64,000 nucleotides of DNA from Patescibacteria group bacterium (GCA_018825145.1 JAHJFD010000003.1:1-64000); one strand, 5' to 3'. Counted from the first letter of the stretch, positions 18,538 through 26,814 are shown. Numbers and translations are program-made. Notes: generated by a model not told the origin, from the letters alone.

Positions 18538-20517
18538 ATGTCTTTGATTTCTCGTTTCAAAGGGGCCAAAACGAAATTTGCAAAAAAGAGACTTACCCTA
18601 AGTCTTAGGGAATCTTTGAGTGGGGCTCATGCAGAGACTGCTAAGCAGGCTCAGGACTGTCTGGCCGCCTCTCATCGGATGTATCAGGATTTGGTTGAAA
18701 TGGCCCATGAAGGAATCACCAGGGTTGATCCGGAAGATAACCTGACTTTTGTTAATAGGCAATTTGCCAGGAGTCTGGGTTATAAAGCCAGCGAGCTTGT
18801 CGGGCGCAGTGTTTTTTCGATTGTGACAAAAGCTACGGCTGCCCGAATGAAGAAGGGTACGGAGATGCGAAGAAAAGGTGTGAAGTCCCGTTATGAAGCG
18901 ACTCTTATTCACCGGGATGGCAGCCTGAAGCAGTTCCTGCTTTCCGCCAGCCCTATGTATGGCACTTCTCACGAATTTGTTGGTTCCATGGGTGTTTACG
19001 CCGATGTGACGGAACAGAAGGCAATGGAAATGAGGCTGAACAGAAAAGTAAAACAGATTGATACTCTTTATCGGGTATATGAGCATGCCAAAATGCCCAG
19101 GCCGCTTGGTGTTGTTCTCAATGATATTATACGTGAGATAGTTGAAGCTTTTCCGTTCAGGCAGTTTGTACACTCGAAGCTTATTTTTGATGGCAAAACC
19201 TATTGTTACCCCAATGAGCCTAAGCGCTGGTTTCACAAAATCCAGTTTCCCCTGGTTATCGCGGGGGTCAAAAGAGGCAGTCTGCAGGTAGGCTATAGCA
19301 AAAAAATGCCCCGCATGAGCAGTTTAGATTCTTTTAAGGAAGAACATAAACTTACAAGAAACGTGGCAGAAATTTTGTGTAAGCATATGCATGCCCGGGG
19401 CGTGCTGGATCGATATCATGAAATCATCAAAAAGTCTTTCACGGCCATCATCATTCTCTCTCAAGACAAAATACTTTATGTCAATCCAAGGTTTTACAGA
19501 TTGTTTCAATGTAAAGAGAAAGAGGTTATAGGACGCAGTATTTTTACTTTTTTACCGTATTATAATTCTCGATGTGTTGCCGACGGAAAAGTAAAGGAAT
19601 GCAAAGGAAAAACTATGGAAGGAAAAGATATTGATCTGGCGATAATCACTCAACGTAGCAGCTACCATGGTAAACCGGCTGTGCTTGCCAGAATCAACAA
19701 TATTTCGGCTTTGAAAAAGGCTCAGGGCAGGCTCAGTAATTTCAATCGCGAACTCAAAAAAACCGTGAAAGAGAAAACGCTGCATCTGGAGGAGGCAAAC
19801 AAAAGACTGCAGTCACTCAATCAGCTCAAAGATGAATTTATTGCTATCACTTCTCATGAACTTCGTTCGCCGTTAACTTCCATACGCGGTTATCTGTCTT
19901 TTTTGGTCGAAGAAGATTCACTGTCCCAAATTTCCGAGCCTTACCGGGATTATCTTGTTCGCGCTTACAGCACGACCGACGCGCTTAACCACCTGATTAA
20001 CAATATTCTCGATGTTTCCCGTCTGGACATGGGGCGTTTTCATTTGCAAAAGCAGTATACGGATCTCATCAAGCTAACCAGTAATATCCTGGACAGCCTT
20101 TCTTTTCAGATCAGCGAAAAACGGCTTGAACTTGAATTCGACAATCAGACAGGCCATGAACAGCTGATTATTCATATCGACTCGATCCGCATGTCTCAGG
20201 TGCTAAGGAATATTCTTGATAATTCAGTCAAGTTTACCAACAGGGGGAAAAAAATCCGTGTCACGATCAAACACGAAACCAATTTGGTTTCTGTGGTGGT
20301 CGCTGATCAGGGGGTGGGCATACCTAAAGCAAAACTTGAACAGATTTTTGATAAATTCATGCAGGTTAAGACTACTCAGACAAAGTACAAAGGGGGAGTC
20401 GGCCTGGGTCTTTTTATCGCAAAACGCATTGTGGAACTGCATGGCGGCAGGATTGAGGCGGCCAAAAATAGTGACGGAGGAACCAGCATATCGTTTCACT
20501 TACCTTTACAGGAATAA
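18538..20517 (+). CDS. soluble PAS-PAS sensor histidine kinase (659 aa)
   Basis: A signalling kinase that should phosphorylate the response regulator encoded 9 bp downstream. Counted from the ATG at 18538:
- a PAS domain at ~45-160 (GITRVDPEDNLTFVN ... YADVTEQ);
- a GAF-like or linker region at ~165-285;
- a second PAS at ~290-400 (IIILSQDKILYVNPRFYRLF);
- a short coiled coil;
- HisKA with phospho-acceptor His near 440 in the motif SHELRSPLTSIRGY;
- HATPase_c with N-box Asn near 562, G1 DQGVGIP near 590 and G2 GGVGLGLFIAKRI.
All catalytic boxes are intact. There is no membrane segment, so it senses an internal signal. An upstream TTG at 18481 would add 19 residues, but it lies at the predicted promoter. 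Confidence 0.92.
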   Translation: MSLISRFKGAKTKFAKKRLTLSLRESLSGAHAETAKQAQDCLAASHRMYQDLVEMAHEGITRVDPEDNLTFVNRQFARSLGYKASELVGRSVFSIVTKATAARMKKGTEMRRKGVKSRYEATLIHRDGSLKQFLLSASPMYGTSHEFVGSMGVYADVTEQKAMEMRLNRKVKQIDTLYRVYEHAKMPRPLGVVLNDIIREIVEAFPFRQFVHSKLIFDGKTYCYPNEPKRWFHKIQFPLVIAGVKRGSLQVGYSKKMPRMSSLDSFKEEHKLTRNVAEILCKHMHARGVLDRYHEIIKKSFTAIIILSQDKILYVNPRFYRLFQCKEKEVIGRSIFTFLPYYNSRCVADGKVKECKGKTMEGKDIDLAIITQRSSYHGKPAVLARINNISALKKAQGRLSNFNRELKKTVKEKTLHLEEANKRLQSLNQLKDEFIAITSHELRSPLTSIRGYLSFLVEEDSLSQISEPYRDYLVRAYSTTDALNHLINNILDVSRLDMGRFHLQKQYTDLIKLTSNILDSLSFQISEKRLELEFDNQTGHEQLIIHIDSIRMSQVLRNILDNSVKFTNRGKKIRVTIKHETNLVSVVVADQGVGIPKAKLEQIFDKFMQVKTTQTKYKGGVGLGLFIAKRIVELHGGRIEAAKNSDGGTSISFHLPLQE

Positions 20518-20526
20518 CTTTGTTTT

Positions 20527-20928
20527 ATGGCCAGGATTTCAAAAAATATTAAGGTGATGATTGTTGAGGATAATGCTAACATTTGTGAAATGTACGCGAT
20601 TACGTTTATGCGGCGCGGTTTCACGGTTTACACAGCCTCGGATGGCCGTAGTGCTATTCAAAAATATCATAATAAAAAACCGGATATCATCCTGCTGGAT
20701 ATCATGATGCCCCAGGTTGACGGTTATCAGGTGCTCAATGAGGTCAGAAAGGACGTCAATACCTATACGCCGGTGATTATGCTGACTAACCTGGATGCTG
20801 ATGACTTCAGCAGAGAGTCCCGGCTTGAGAATATTGACGCGTATCTCATCAAATCTCATCACAGCCCACGGGAAGTTGTGGACAAAACGATTGAGGTACT
20901 AAAAATAAACAATATCGCGGTGGATTAG
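20527..20928 (+). CDS. single-domain response regulator (CheY-like, 133 aa)
   Basis: A receiver domain with no output domain. Acidic pair E14-D15 (VMIVEDN), phospho-acceptor D58 in LLDIMMP, the conserved Thr of VIMLTN and the conserved Lys K109 (LIKSHHSP) are all present. It starts 9 bp after the kinase stop, in the same transcript. With no DNA-binding domain, it must act by protein contact. The adjacent RsbW-like kinase and RsbU-like phosphatase are the obvious candidate partners, which is inference from position. Confidence 0.92.
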   Translation: MARISKNIKVMIVEDNANICEMYAITFMRRGFTVYTASDGRSAIQKYHNKKPDIILLDIMMPQVDGYQVLNEVRKDVNTYTPVIMLTNLDADDFSRESRLENIDAYLIKSHHSPREVVDKTIEVLKINNIAVD

Positions 20929-20929
20929 C

Positions 20930-20958
20930 TTGAAAAAAGCGCTATTTTATGCTAAAAT
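20930..20958 (+). promoter_or_regulatory. promoter before the RsbW-like gene
   Basis: TTGAAA (20930-20935), 17-bp spacer, TAAAAT (20953-20958) with TGC before it (extended -10). Start is predicted near 20965. It begins right at the stop codon of the response regulator, so the second half of the cassette can be expressed on its own. Confidence 0.7.
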
Positions 20959-20993
20959 ATTGAGATAGAATTGTATTTGGATGTACCCAAAAA

Positions 20994-21443
20994 TTGCTAA
21001 AACACAAAATTGAGTTCACATTACCGGCTGACCTAAAATTTTCCCCTCTTGTGCGGCGTATTTCTGAGGAAGTGTTCCATTATGCCGGATTTAGCAGAGA
21101 ATGGACTGAGCGCCTAAAACTTGTGGTCGATGAGCTTTTTATGAACGCCAATCAATACGGCTCCAAAACAGATGATGACAAGATTTATATACTCTTCACC
21201 TTCGATAATAACGAAGTGAGTTTTCGCATTGAAGATGAGGGCAGAGGCCAAAGAAAGATGAACGCGGCGGATCTTAAAAAACTTATTTATAAAAATTTCG
21301 ATAAGGTAAGTGATCTTACTAAAACAAGCGGGCGGGGGCTTGCTCTTATAACTCATCTGTGGACTGATGATATGAAAATTGAAGACAGTAAGCGCGGTGG
21401 TATTGTCGTTACTTTTACCAAAAAAATAACTGTTGAAACGTAA
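20994..21443 (+). CDS. RsbW/anti-sigma-factor-type serine kinase ATPase (149 aa)
   Basis: A short HATPase_c protein of the GHKL anti-sigma kinase type. It has the N-box VVDELFMNANQYG, the G1 box EDEGRG and the G2 segment TSGRGLALI, and lacks any histidine-acceptor domain. In known systems such kinases bind a sigma factor and are switched by phosphorylating a STAS antagonist. It starts with TTG; the nearby ATG at 20981 is in another frame and soon hits a stop. It lies 9 bp before the phosphatase gene. No STAS (RsbV) protein or sigma factor is encoded in the window, so its target must be elsewhere or be different. Confidence 0.85.
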   Translation: MLKHKIEFTLPADLKFSPLVRRISEEVFHYAGFSREWTERLKLVVDELFMNANQYGSKTDDDKIYILFTFDNNEVSFRIEDEGRGQRKMNAADLKKLIYKNFDKVSDLTKTSGRGLALITHLWTDDMKIEDSKRGGIVVTFTKKITVET

Positions 21444-21452
21444 TATTTTTTC

Positions 21453-22640
21453 ATGCGATTTATACGGAAAAGCATCATCGGAAAAGCCATTTTCTTTCTT
21501 ATAGTCCTTTTAGGAGGGGTTGTGGGCGGGGGAATCTATCTGCGCAGAAATGGCACGCTTGAGCTTCCTTTGGATTGGATCATGTTTGGGGTGTTGGCGG
21601 CTCTGCTATTCATCTTTTTCATCTTTGTGTGGGATATCTTTCTGCCGCTCTCGAAGGTTGCAAAACAGGTGACTAATCTTTTAACTGGCAAGACTTTCAG
21701 GCGCGTCACGCCGACGACCATCGATGAAGTGGGTGTGTTTACACATTTTTTTAACGAGATTACTCAGGATCTTGAAAAGATTTCTTACGACGTCAAAGAA
21801 AGGCGACGCATGTCTTCGGAACTTGATATCGCTTCCAATATTCAGCGTGATGTACTGCCAAAAGAAGCTCCCGAGGCGCCTGGTCTGGACGTTGTCGCCA
21901 AAACCCGTTCAGCGGCAGAGGTAGGTGGTGATACTTTCGACTTTCTGACATCCGCAGATGGCAATCAGGTTTTTATTTATATCGGGGATGTGACTGGCCA
22001 CGGTGTGCCGGCGGGTCTTATTATGATGATGGTGGACACGATCGTTACGTCCATGGTGTATCAGGGTGTTTCGAATGGGCAGGAACTCATTGCTCACACC
22101 AATTATCTTTTATTTCCCCGCATCAGTTCCCGCTTGTTTATGACTTCTGTCATGCTCAGGTGGGATAAGCTGAATCAGCAGATGTATTACACCGGTGCCG
22201 GGCATGAACATATTTTGATTTACAGGAAAAAGACAGAAGAAGTTGAGGCCATTGCTTCGGGCGGGATTGCCCTGGGTATGATACCGGACGTCGGCAAGAT
22301 TGTGCAGGAAAAACCGATTTCACTCGAGATTGGCGACTGTCTTGTGCTTTACACTGACGGCGTTACCGAAGCCAAAAACCAGACTGATGAAATGTACGGT
22401 CTGGAAAGAATACAAAAGGCCCTGAAAAAAAATGGCTACAAGCCATCGGTTGAAGCGGTTTTTGACGGCATTACCAAAGATTTTTCTGATTTTGTGGAAG
22501 AATATGTCCAGGTTGATGACATCACGATGATCGTTATCAAATACATGGGGAAGGATTTCGCTTCCCAAAAGGTGAAACTGACGGTCAGCAAAGAAGAAGG
22601 CCGGGAGTACATGAAGAGCAAGAAATGGAACTGGGAATAA
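21453..22640 (+). CDS. membrane-bound PP2C-type phosphatase, RsbU/SpoIIE family, with HAMP (395 aa)
   Basis: Two membrane helices at about 8-29 and 41-65 hold a very short extracytoplasmic loop. A HAMP-like linker follows to ~118, then a SpoIIE/RsbU phosphatase domain from ~125 to 375. The metal-binding motifs are present: GGDTFD, GDVTGHGVPAG, LYTDGVTEA and DDITMI. Family members dephosphorylate the STAS antagonist in partner-switching cascades. The gene ends the kinase-regulator-RsbW-RsbU cassette and is tail to tail with the glycosyltransferase, only 13 bp apart. The tiny outer loop suggests that input comes through the membrane or from the response regulator, not from an external ligand domain. 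Confidence 0.88.
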   Translation: MRFIRKSIIGKAIFFLIVLLGGVVGGGIYLRRNGTLELPLDWIMFGVLAALLFIFFIFVWDIFLPLSKVAKQVTNLLTGKTFRRVTPTTIDEVGVFTHFFNEITQDLEKISYDVKERRRMSSELDIASNIQRDVLPKEAPEAPGLDVVAKTRSAAEVGGDTFDFLTSADGNQVFIYIGDVTGHGVPAGLIMMMVDTIVTSMVYQGVSNGQELIAHTNYLLFPRISSRLFMTSVMLRWDKLNQQMYYTGAGHEHILIYRKKTEEVEAIASGGIALGMIPDVGKIVQEKPISLEIGDCLVLYTDGVTEAKNQTDEMYGLERIQKALKKNGYKPSVEAVFDGITKDFSDFVEEYVQVDDITMIVIKYMGKDFASQKVKLTVSKEEGREYMKSKKWNWE

Positions 22641-22653
22641 GGTTTCGCGGGCG

Positions 22654-23742
22654 CTAATCAGTCGCTAAGGTGTAGACTTCTTTTGCGCTTTTTTCCCATG
22701 AATATTTTTCAAGTTTTTTCCGGTAAGTTTCAATCAGGTTTTTGCACAGGGCCGGATTTTCGACGATCTTTTTCATAAGCCCGGCAAGGGCCGACGCGTC
22801 TTCTTTTTCAAAAAATAAGGCGCTTCCTCCGGCGAGCTCCTTTGAACTTGGAATATCTGAAGCTATGATCGGAACTCCATTGCTCATGGCTTCAAGCAAA
22901 GGTATGCCAAATCCTTCAAAACGGGAAGGGAAGACGAAACTGAGGGCGTTTTTCAGTAACGCGGCCTTTTCCGGTTCATTCACGTAGCCCGTCAGCACAA
23001 TGCGGCCTTTCAGGTAATCCGGGATGCCGCTGATGATCTTTTTTCCGCCGTGCCCCGGGAAACCGGCCAGTACCAACTTTACTTCATCATCACCTTTGGC
23101 AAACTCCTTAAAGGCTCTTATCAGAGTGTCGGTGTTTTTTTTGTATTCGATGCGGCCGATGAATATAAAGTATTTTTTGGATTTGAGGTCGTGTTTTTTC
23201 AGTATTTTTTCCGGATTGCCAGGTTCTGTTTTGAAAGGTCTGAAGCCCAGTGGAATTACCTTTATCCGCTTTGGGTCCGCTTTGTAAAATGTAATCAGGT
23301 CCCGTTTTGTGGCTTCCGACGGCGTGATTATTTTTTTCGCGTGCCTTACGGCAAATTTGGTTGCCCAGTTCAGATAAAGTCTTGAAAACGTGGAATAGCT
23401 CTCGGGTGAGTACTTAAATACCACGTCGTGAATGGTAATGACGCAATTCTTTGGGTGGATGAGCGGAAGGACGTGTGACGGAACAAAAAGATTATCAATT
23501 TTTTTGTTTCTCCATATTTCCCAGCTAAGCCGGACAAGCGTCCATAGTCTGGGGAAAGGAATAATTATTTGTTTCACATCAAGTTCAATTTTTCGGGGAC
23601 TGAGTAGGGTAATCTTACTGCCGAATGCTTTAACCAATTCATTGATCAGATGATACGAATAATTTTCCACGCCGGTTCTTTTTCCGGTGTTGTCGTAGCG
23701 GGACGCGTCGATGTAAAGCATAGTGCTATTTGGGTTTGCCAT
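22654..23742 (-). CDS. GT4-type (glycosyltransferase group 1) glycosyltransferase (362 aa)
   Basis: A GT-B fold retaining glycosyltransferase. The N-terminal part has YIDASRYDNTGKRTGVENY, the RTGVE form of the donor/acceptor loop. The middle has IIPLGF and the typical strand start YFIFIGRIEYKKN. The C-terminal half has the family's nucleotide-sugar motif EGFGIPLLEAMSNGVPII, whose paired Glu residues act in catalysis. Such enzymes add sugars to surface glycans or lipids. The frame is open to an ATG at 23757, but that codon overlaps the predicted -10 box, so I chose the ATG at 23742, about 7 nt after the predicted start site. ATG at 23721 (MLYIDASRY) is also possible. The sugar and acceptor are unknown. 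Confidence 0.88.
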   Translation of the reverse strand: MANPNSTMLYIDASRYDNTGKRTGVENYSYHLINELVKAFGSKITLLSPRKIELDVKQIIIPFPRLWTLVRLSWEIWRNKKIDNLFVPSHVLPLIHPKNCVITIHDVVFKYSPESYSTFSRLYLNWATKFAVRHAKKIITPSEATKRDLITFYKADPKRIKVIPLGFRPFKTEPGNPEKILKKHDLKSKKYFIFIGRIEYKKNTDTLIRAFKEFAKGDDEVKLVLAGFPGHGGKKIISGIPDYLKGRIVLTGYVNEPEKAALLKNALSFVFPSRFEGFGIPLLEAMSNGVPIIASDIPSSKELAGGSALFFEKEDASALAGLMKKIVENPALCKNLIETYRKKLEKYSWEKSAKEVYTLATD

Positions 23743-23784
23743 TCTGTCATCCATCATTATAATGGGCTAGTAATATTTTTTTAA
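23736..23784. promoter_or_regulatory. divergent promoters sharing a palindromic -10 (PUR gene plus, glycosyltransferase minus)
   Basis: The core ATTATAAT at 23756-23763 is its own reverse complement and can serve as -10 on both strands. On plus, TTGCCA (23736-23741), 16-bp spacer and TATAAT (23758-23763) lead to 23798. On minus, TTAAAA (23779-23784), 17-bp spacer and TATAAT (23756-23761) lead to 23742. Polymerase can sit in only one direction at a time, so the two genes may compete. Confidence 0.6.
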
Positions 23785-23797
23785 CCTTAAAAAATAA

Positions 23798-24100
23798 ATG
23801 GCTGATGATTATCAATTTGATGATGTAGAATCCAGTGCAGATTCTGAAACTGAGGGCAGTGGAGGCGGTAAAGCAGATGCCGGTTTTGGCGACAATGGAA
23901 ATGGTTACGCTTCCGAATTATTTTCCAAACAAATTAAGGCGAAGTTCAGGACTTTCTTTGTTGACCTGAAAGAAAGTTCAAATGGCAAATTTATTAAAAT
24001 CAGTGAAAAAAGTCATGGCCGTAAGAGTACCATTATGATGGACGCCGAGGATATTCCTGTCTTTATTGAAGCTCTTCAGGAGGTAAGCAAAAAATTGTAA
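23798..24100 (+). CDS. PUR-alpha-like (DUF3276 type) nucleic-acid-binding protein (100 aa)
   Basis: After an acidic, glycine/serine-rich, probably disordered first 37 residues comes a single PUR repeat: ELFSKQIKAKFRTFFVDLKE, then a short turn with SNGKFIKISEKS, then a strand and the final helix DIPVFIEALQEVSKKL. PUR-family proteins bind single-stranded DNA or RNA and usually dimerise. Family membership is recognised from the FSK...A..RTYF-VDLKE...G.FLKI pattern. It has its own promoter (TTGCCA-16-TATAAT) and a leader of ~28 nt. Its cellular role in this organism is unknown. Confidence 0.8.
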   Translation: MADDYQFDDVESSADSETEGSGGGKADAGFGDNGNGYASELFSKQIKAKFRTFFVDLKESSNGKFIKISEKSHGRKSTIMMDAEDIPVFIEALQEVSKKL

Positions 24101-24122
24101 TAAAACAGCAAAAGGCCCAGTC

Positions 24123-25688
24123 TTATTTTGCCATGTCAATAGCCCTTGTTTCTCTGATCACCTGGACTTTGATGGTGCCGGGGTAGGCCAGTTCTTTTTC
24201 AATCTTTCTGGCGATTTCATGTGATAGCTTAATCGCGGCCATATCGTCAATTTTGTCTGGTTTAACAAATACGCGGACTTCGCGGCCGGCCTGAATGGCG
24301 TAGGCTTTTTCCACTCCGTCAAAAGAGGTGGTAAGGTTTTCCAGGTCCCTCAGTCGCTTGATGTAGGTTTCCACTGTTTCGCTTCGGGCACCCGGTCTGG
24401 CGGCTGAAATAGCATCAGCGGCCATGATAACAAAATCTTCGGCAGTGTTCAGCGTGATTTCTTCATGGTGAGCTTCCACGGCATGCACAATGGCATCCGG
24501 CATACTGTACTTTCTCAAAATATCGGCCCCAATCAGAGCGTGGCTGCCCTCGATTTCGTGATCGACAGCTTTTCCGATGTCGTGCAGGAATCCGGCGATT
24601 TTAGCCACTTGCGGGTCGGCTCCTATACTGGCGGCCAGATGGGCTGACAAAAAGCCGACTTCCATGCTGTGCTTAAGAACATTCTGGCCATAACTGGTTC
24701 GGAAACGAAGTCTGCCAATAATCTTAATTAAGTCGGGATGCAGGCCGGTAATGCCCATTTCGAAAGCGGCTTTTTCACCAAATTCTTTCATCATCTGATG
24801 AACCTGCTCTTTTGTTTCCTCAACCACCGTTTCAATTCTGGCCGGGTGAATACGGCCGTCTTCCACCAGTTTTTCCAAGGCTCTTTTCGCCACATAGCGG
24901 CGCACCAGATCAAATCCTGAAATCATGATGGCGTTGGGGGTGTCATCGACAATGACATCTACGCCAGTCAGATGTTCGAAGGCGTTGATATTCCGGCCTT
25001 CTTTACCGATTACCCGTCCCTTGATGTCATCGTTGGGAAGTTCGACAATAGTTTGTGTGGACTCCGATGTAACATCAGAGGCTAGCTTCTGGATGGCCTG
25101 TGAGAGAACATTAGTGGCTTCTTTTTGCGAATTTTCCTTGATGTCTTCGTTCATCTTTTTATAGTGCGAAACAAGTTCATCTTTATACTCGCGCTCCATG
25201 TTGTTTAAAAGCATTTGCCTCGCTTCTTCCTTGGTCAATTTAGTGATGCTGGCCAGTTTATCTTCCTGTTCTTTGTAAATTGCCTCCAGTTTATCTTCCT
25301 CAATTTTCAGATTCTCCACTCTTTTTTCGTAGTCCAGTTTGTTTTTTTCAACTTCAGATGTCTTTTTTTCCAGAAGATCTTCTTTAGAGATCAGGCGCTC
25401 TTCCTGTTTTTCAAGCTGTCGCCTCATGGCCTGTTCTTCTTTTTTTGCCTCTTCGACGATTTCAAGGGCCCGGTTTTTGGCATCGAGAATTTTTTCCTTA
25501 AGCTTGGTTTCTGCCACGGCTGCTTTTTGCTCAATTTCGACCAGCCTCTTCTGTGCCTGACTTATCTTTCTTTCGTTTGCTTCTTCAATTTTTTTGAGGT
25601 AAAGGCTACCTTCAATCTTAAAATAAAAATAGACCGCGGCGGCACCTATTATGATGCCGATTGAAGTGAAAATAATGGTGCTCAACAT
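24123..25688 (-). CDS. rny: ribonuclease Y (521 aa)
   Basis: A membrane-anchored endoribonuclease that starts mRNA decay. The expected layout is all present: an N-terminal membrane helix (1-21), a long charged coiled coil (~25-190), a KH RNA-binding domain (~210-270, VIGKEGRNINAFE) and an HD hydrolase domain with FLHDIGKAVDHE and the downstream HHEE metal ligands. The length matches the family's usual 510-525 residues. The likely promoter is 200 bp upstream, giving a long leader. It is tail to tail with the PUR gene. Confidence 0.95.
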   Translation of the reverse strand: MLSTIIFTSIGIIIGAAAVYFYFKIEGSLYLKKIEEANERKISQAQKRLVEIEQKAAVAETKLKEKILDAKNRALEIVEEAKKEEQAMRRQLEKQEERLISKEDLLEKKTSEVEKNKLDYEKRVENLKIEEDKLEAIYKEQEDKLASITKLTKEEARQMLLNNMEREYKDELVSHYKKMNEDIKENSQKEATNVLSQAIQKLASDVTSESTQTIVELPNDDIKGRVIGKEGRNINAFEHLTGVDVIVDDTPNAIMISGFDLVRRYVAKRALEKLVEDGRIHPARIETVVEETKEQVHQMMKEFGEKAAFEMGITGLHPDLIKIIGRLRFRTSYGQNVLKHSMEVGFLSAHLAASIGADPQVAKIAGFLHDIGKAVDHEIEGSHALIGADILRKYSMPDAIVHAVEAHHEEITLNTAEDFVIMAADAISAARPGARSETVETYIKRLRDLENLTTSFDGVEKAYAIQAGREVRVFVKPDKIDDMAAIKLSHEIARKIEKELAYPGTIKVQVIRETRAIDMAK

Positions 25689-26010
25689 AAATTAGGTAAG
25701 GTTATCAGTTAACCTCAAAGCTAATAAAGTTTGATGAAGCGGCTTTTTTCGGAACGTTTTAATTTTTACTTTGTCACTTGTGTAAACAGTTCAGATGAAA
25801 AGAATATGTTCAGGTTAACGCTCGGATTTTTTCTGACTTCGGCTTTAGTACTTTTAGCTTGAGACTAACGGTAAGTAAATTTCAATATATAAGTATTATA
25901 GAATCACCTATTTTATTGTCAAATAATACTATTTGGCCAGTTTAAGCGCTTAAATTTTTTGAGCACCAGTTTAGCCCTTCTTTCCACCTCCTTTTTTTTG
26001 CAAAAAGCGC
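25689..26010. other. non-coding region: long rny leader and divergent promoter spacer
   Basis: No convincing gene on either strand. The minus strand from ~25888 to 25689 is the predicted ~200-nt rny leader. It includes an AGGTTA/TAACCT inverted repeat (about 25697-25713) close to the start codon. 25923-26010 separates the rny promoter from the ncRNA promoter. Confidence 0.6.
25895..25922 (-). promoter_or_regulatory. promoter of rny
   Basis: TTGACA (25917-25922), 16-bp spacer, TATAAT (25895-25900): both boxes match the consensus fully. The predicted start near 25888 leaves a ~200-nt untranslated leader, long for this window. Confidence 0.75.
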
Positions 26011-26039
26011 TTGTCAATCTGTAATAAATTTGTTATAAT
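26011..26039 (+). promoter_or_regulatory. promoter of the structured ncRNA
   Basis: TTGTCA (26011-26016), 17-bp spacer, TATAAT (26034-26039). The predicted start is near 26046, and no start codon with a useful frame follows. Confidence 0.75.
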
Positions 26040-26045
26040 ATATTG

Positions 26046-26454
26046 AAAAGTCTGGAATATTGCTCCTTTAAATTTAGGTTCAGGGTGAGAGAAACCTGTC
26101 TGGGAAATAAAAATAAATTTTATTTATTTTGTGGCTCGCGGACTTAATTCGCCACGGCGAATTAATGTGGGCTGATTAATGTTCTTAGGCAGGTTTCTCT
26201 CACTGATGGATGACGTTATCATACTGACAAAACAGAAATAAAAGTCTGCTTATCACTGCCTAGCCCCCTTAGGCGTGTGAGGGCGGACATAATGTTTCCG
26301 CTTCGGCGGATATGGGTTTTGTTGGAGCTTAGTGGTCACCGCATTTGCTTTTAGTAGGTGTGCTGATTTCTAAGATTTAACTGCCGTTCTTTCAGTGGGA
26401 GAACTAAAAAACCTCGGTGCTGTCCCCGCTTCGGCGGGGCTCCTGGGGTTTTTT
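26046..26454 (+). ncRNA. structured non-coding RNA of ~410 nt, identity uncertain
   Basis: Strong promoter, strong terminator, no coding frame and much self-complementarity. A 14-bp perfect helix joins 26085-26098 (GTGAGAGAAACCTG) to 26190-26203 (CAGGTTTCTCTCAC), extended by three more pairs. It encloses a TTAATTCGCC/GGCGAATTAA hairpin and an A/T hairpin. Further 3', GCCTA/TAGGC with a C-rich loop facing a downstream GGGC can form an H-type pseudoknot (26258-26284). A UUCG-capped TCCGC/GCGGA hairpin follows. Scattered matches to RNase P RNA landmarks exist: GAAAAGTCTGG near the 5' end, GATGGATGAC at 26205, ACAGAA and GCTTAT near 26232-26252. The specificity domain and a closing P1 are not evident. 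The identity could be a divergent RNase P RNA or a new family. Confidence 0.7.
26406..26454. terminator. strong bidirectional terminator after the ncRNA
   Basis: The inner stem CCCCGC-TTCG-GCGGGG (26424-26439) sits in an outer stem AAAAAACCTC (26406-26415) with GGGGTTTTTT (26445-26454). T runs occur on both strands, so it also stops transcription of the small minus-strand gene at 26503. Confidence 0.9.
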
Positions 26455-26502
26455 AGCATACAAAAAAAGCCCACAAGATGGACTAGTCGAATATTAGATA
26501 TA

Positions 26503-26793
26503 TTAGGCAGCCTGATCAATTATATTGTTGTCATTGGCTGATCTTGTATTAGCTGTGGGGTAGATTTCTCCGAGACTTTCGTTTGCAAGTTCTGTAGGAT
26601 ATTGAGTTACAGAAAAACCGTCGCCCTCACGTTCAACCGCCAGTCTGACAGCACCGCGGATGTCGCTGATAACCCGGGGCATACCTTTGGCTTTTACTGC
26701 TTTCAGGACATCGGCTTTACTAATGATTCCCCGATAATCTTCCAGCTCAATCAGATCGAGGAGTTCTGTCAGGGAGAGGTTTTTTGGGCTCAT
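26503..26793 (-). CDS. small protein of unknown function (96 aa)
   Basis: Not recognised. The first two thirds look like a compact helical domain: SLTELLDLIELEDYRGI, then KADVLKAVKAKGM, then a helix with VISDIRGAVRLAVEREG. The last third (FSVTQYPTELANES...) is likely unstructured. There is no signal peptide. A clear own promoter (TTGATT-17-TATAAT) and a shared terminator show that it is a real single-gene unit with a ~15-nt leader. The helix-turn-helix-like spacing hints at a small regulator, but I cannot assign a family. Confidence 0.65.
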   Translation of the reverse strand: MSPKNLSLTELLDLIELEDYRGIISKADVLKAVKAKGMPRVISDIRGAVRLAVEREGDGFSVTQYPTELANESLGEIYPTANTRSANDNNIIDQAA

Positions 26794-26814
26794 TAATTTA
26801 TGTTTATTCGTTTA

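Noticed and set aside
26046-26454. tmRNA identity for the ncRNA
   Set aside because: The pseudoknot resembles tmRNA PK2, but no tRNA-like end, T-arm or tag reading frame can be found on either strand.
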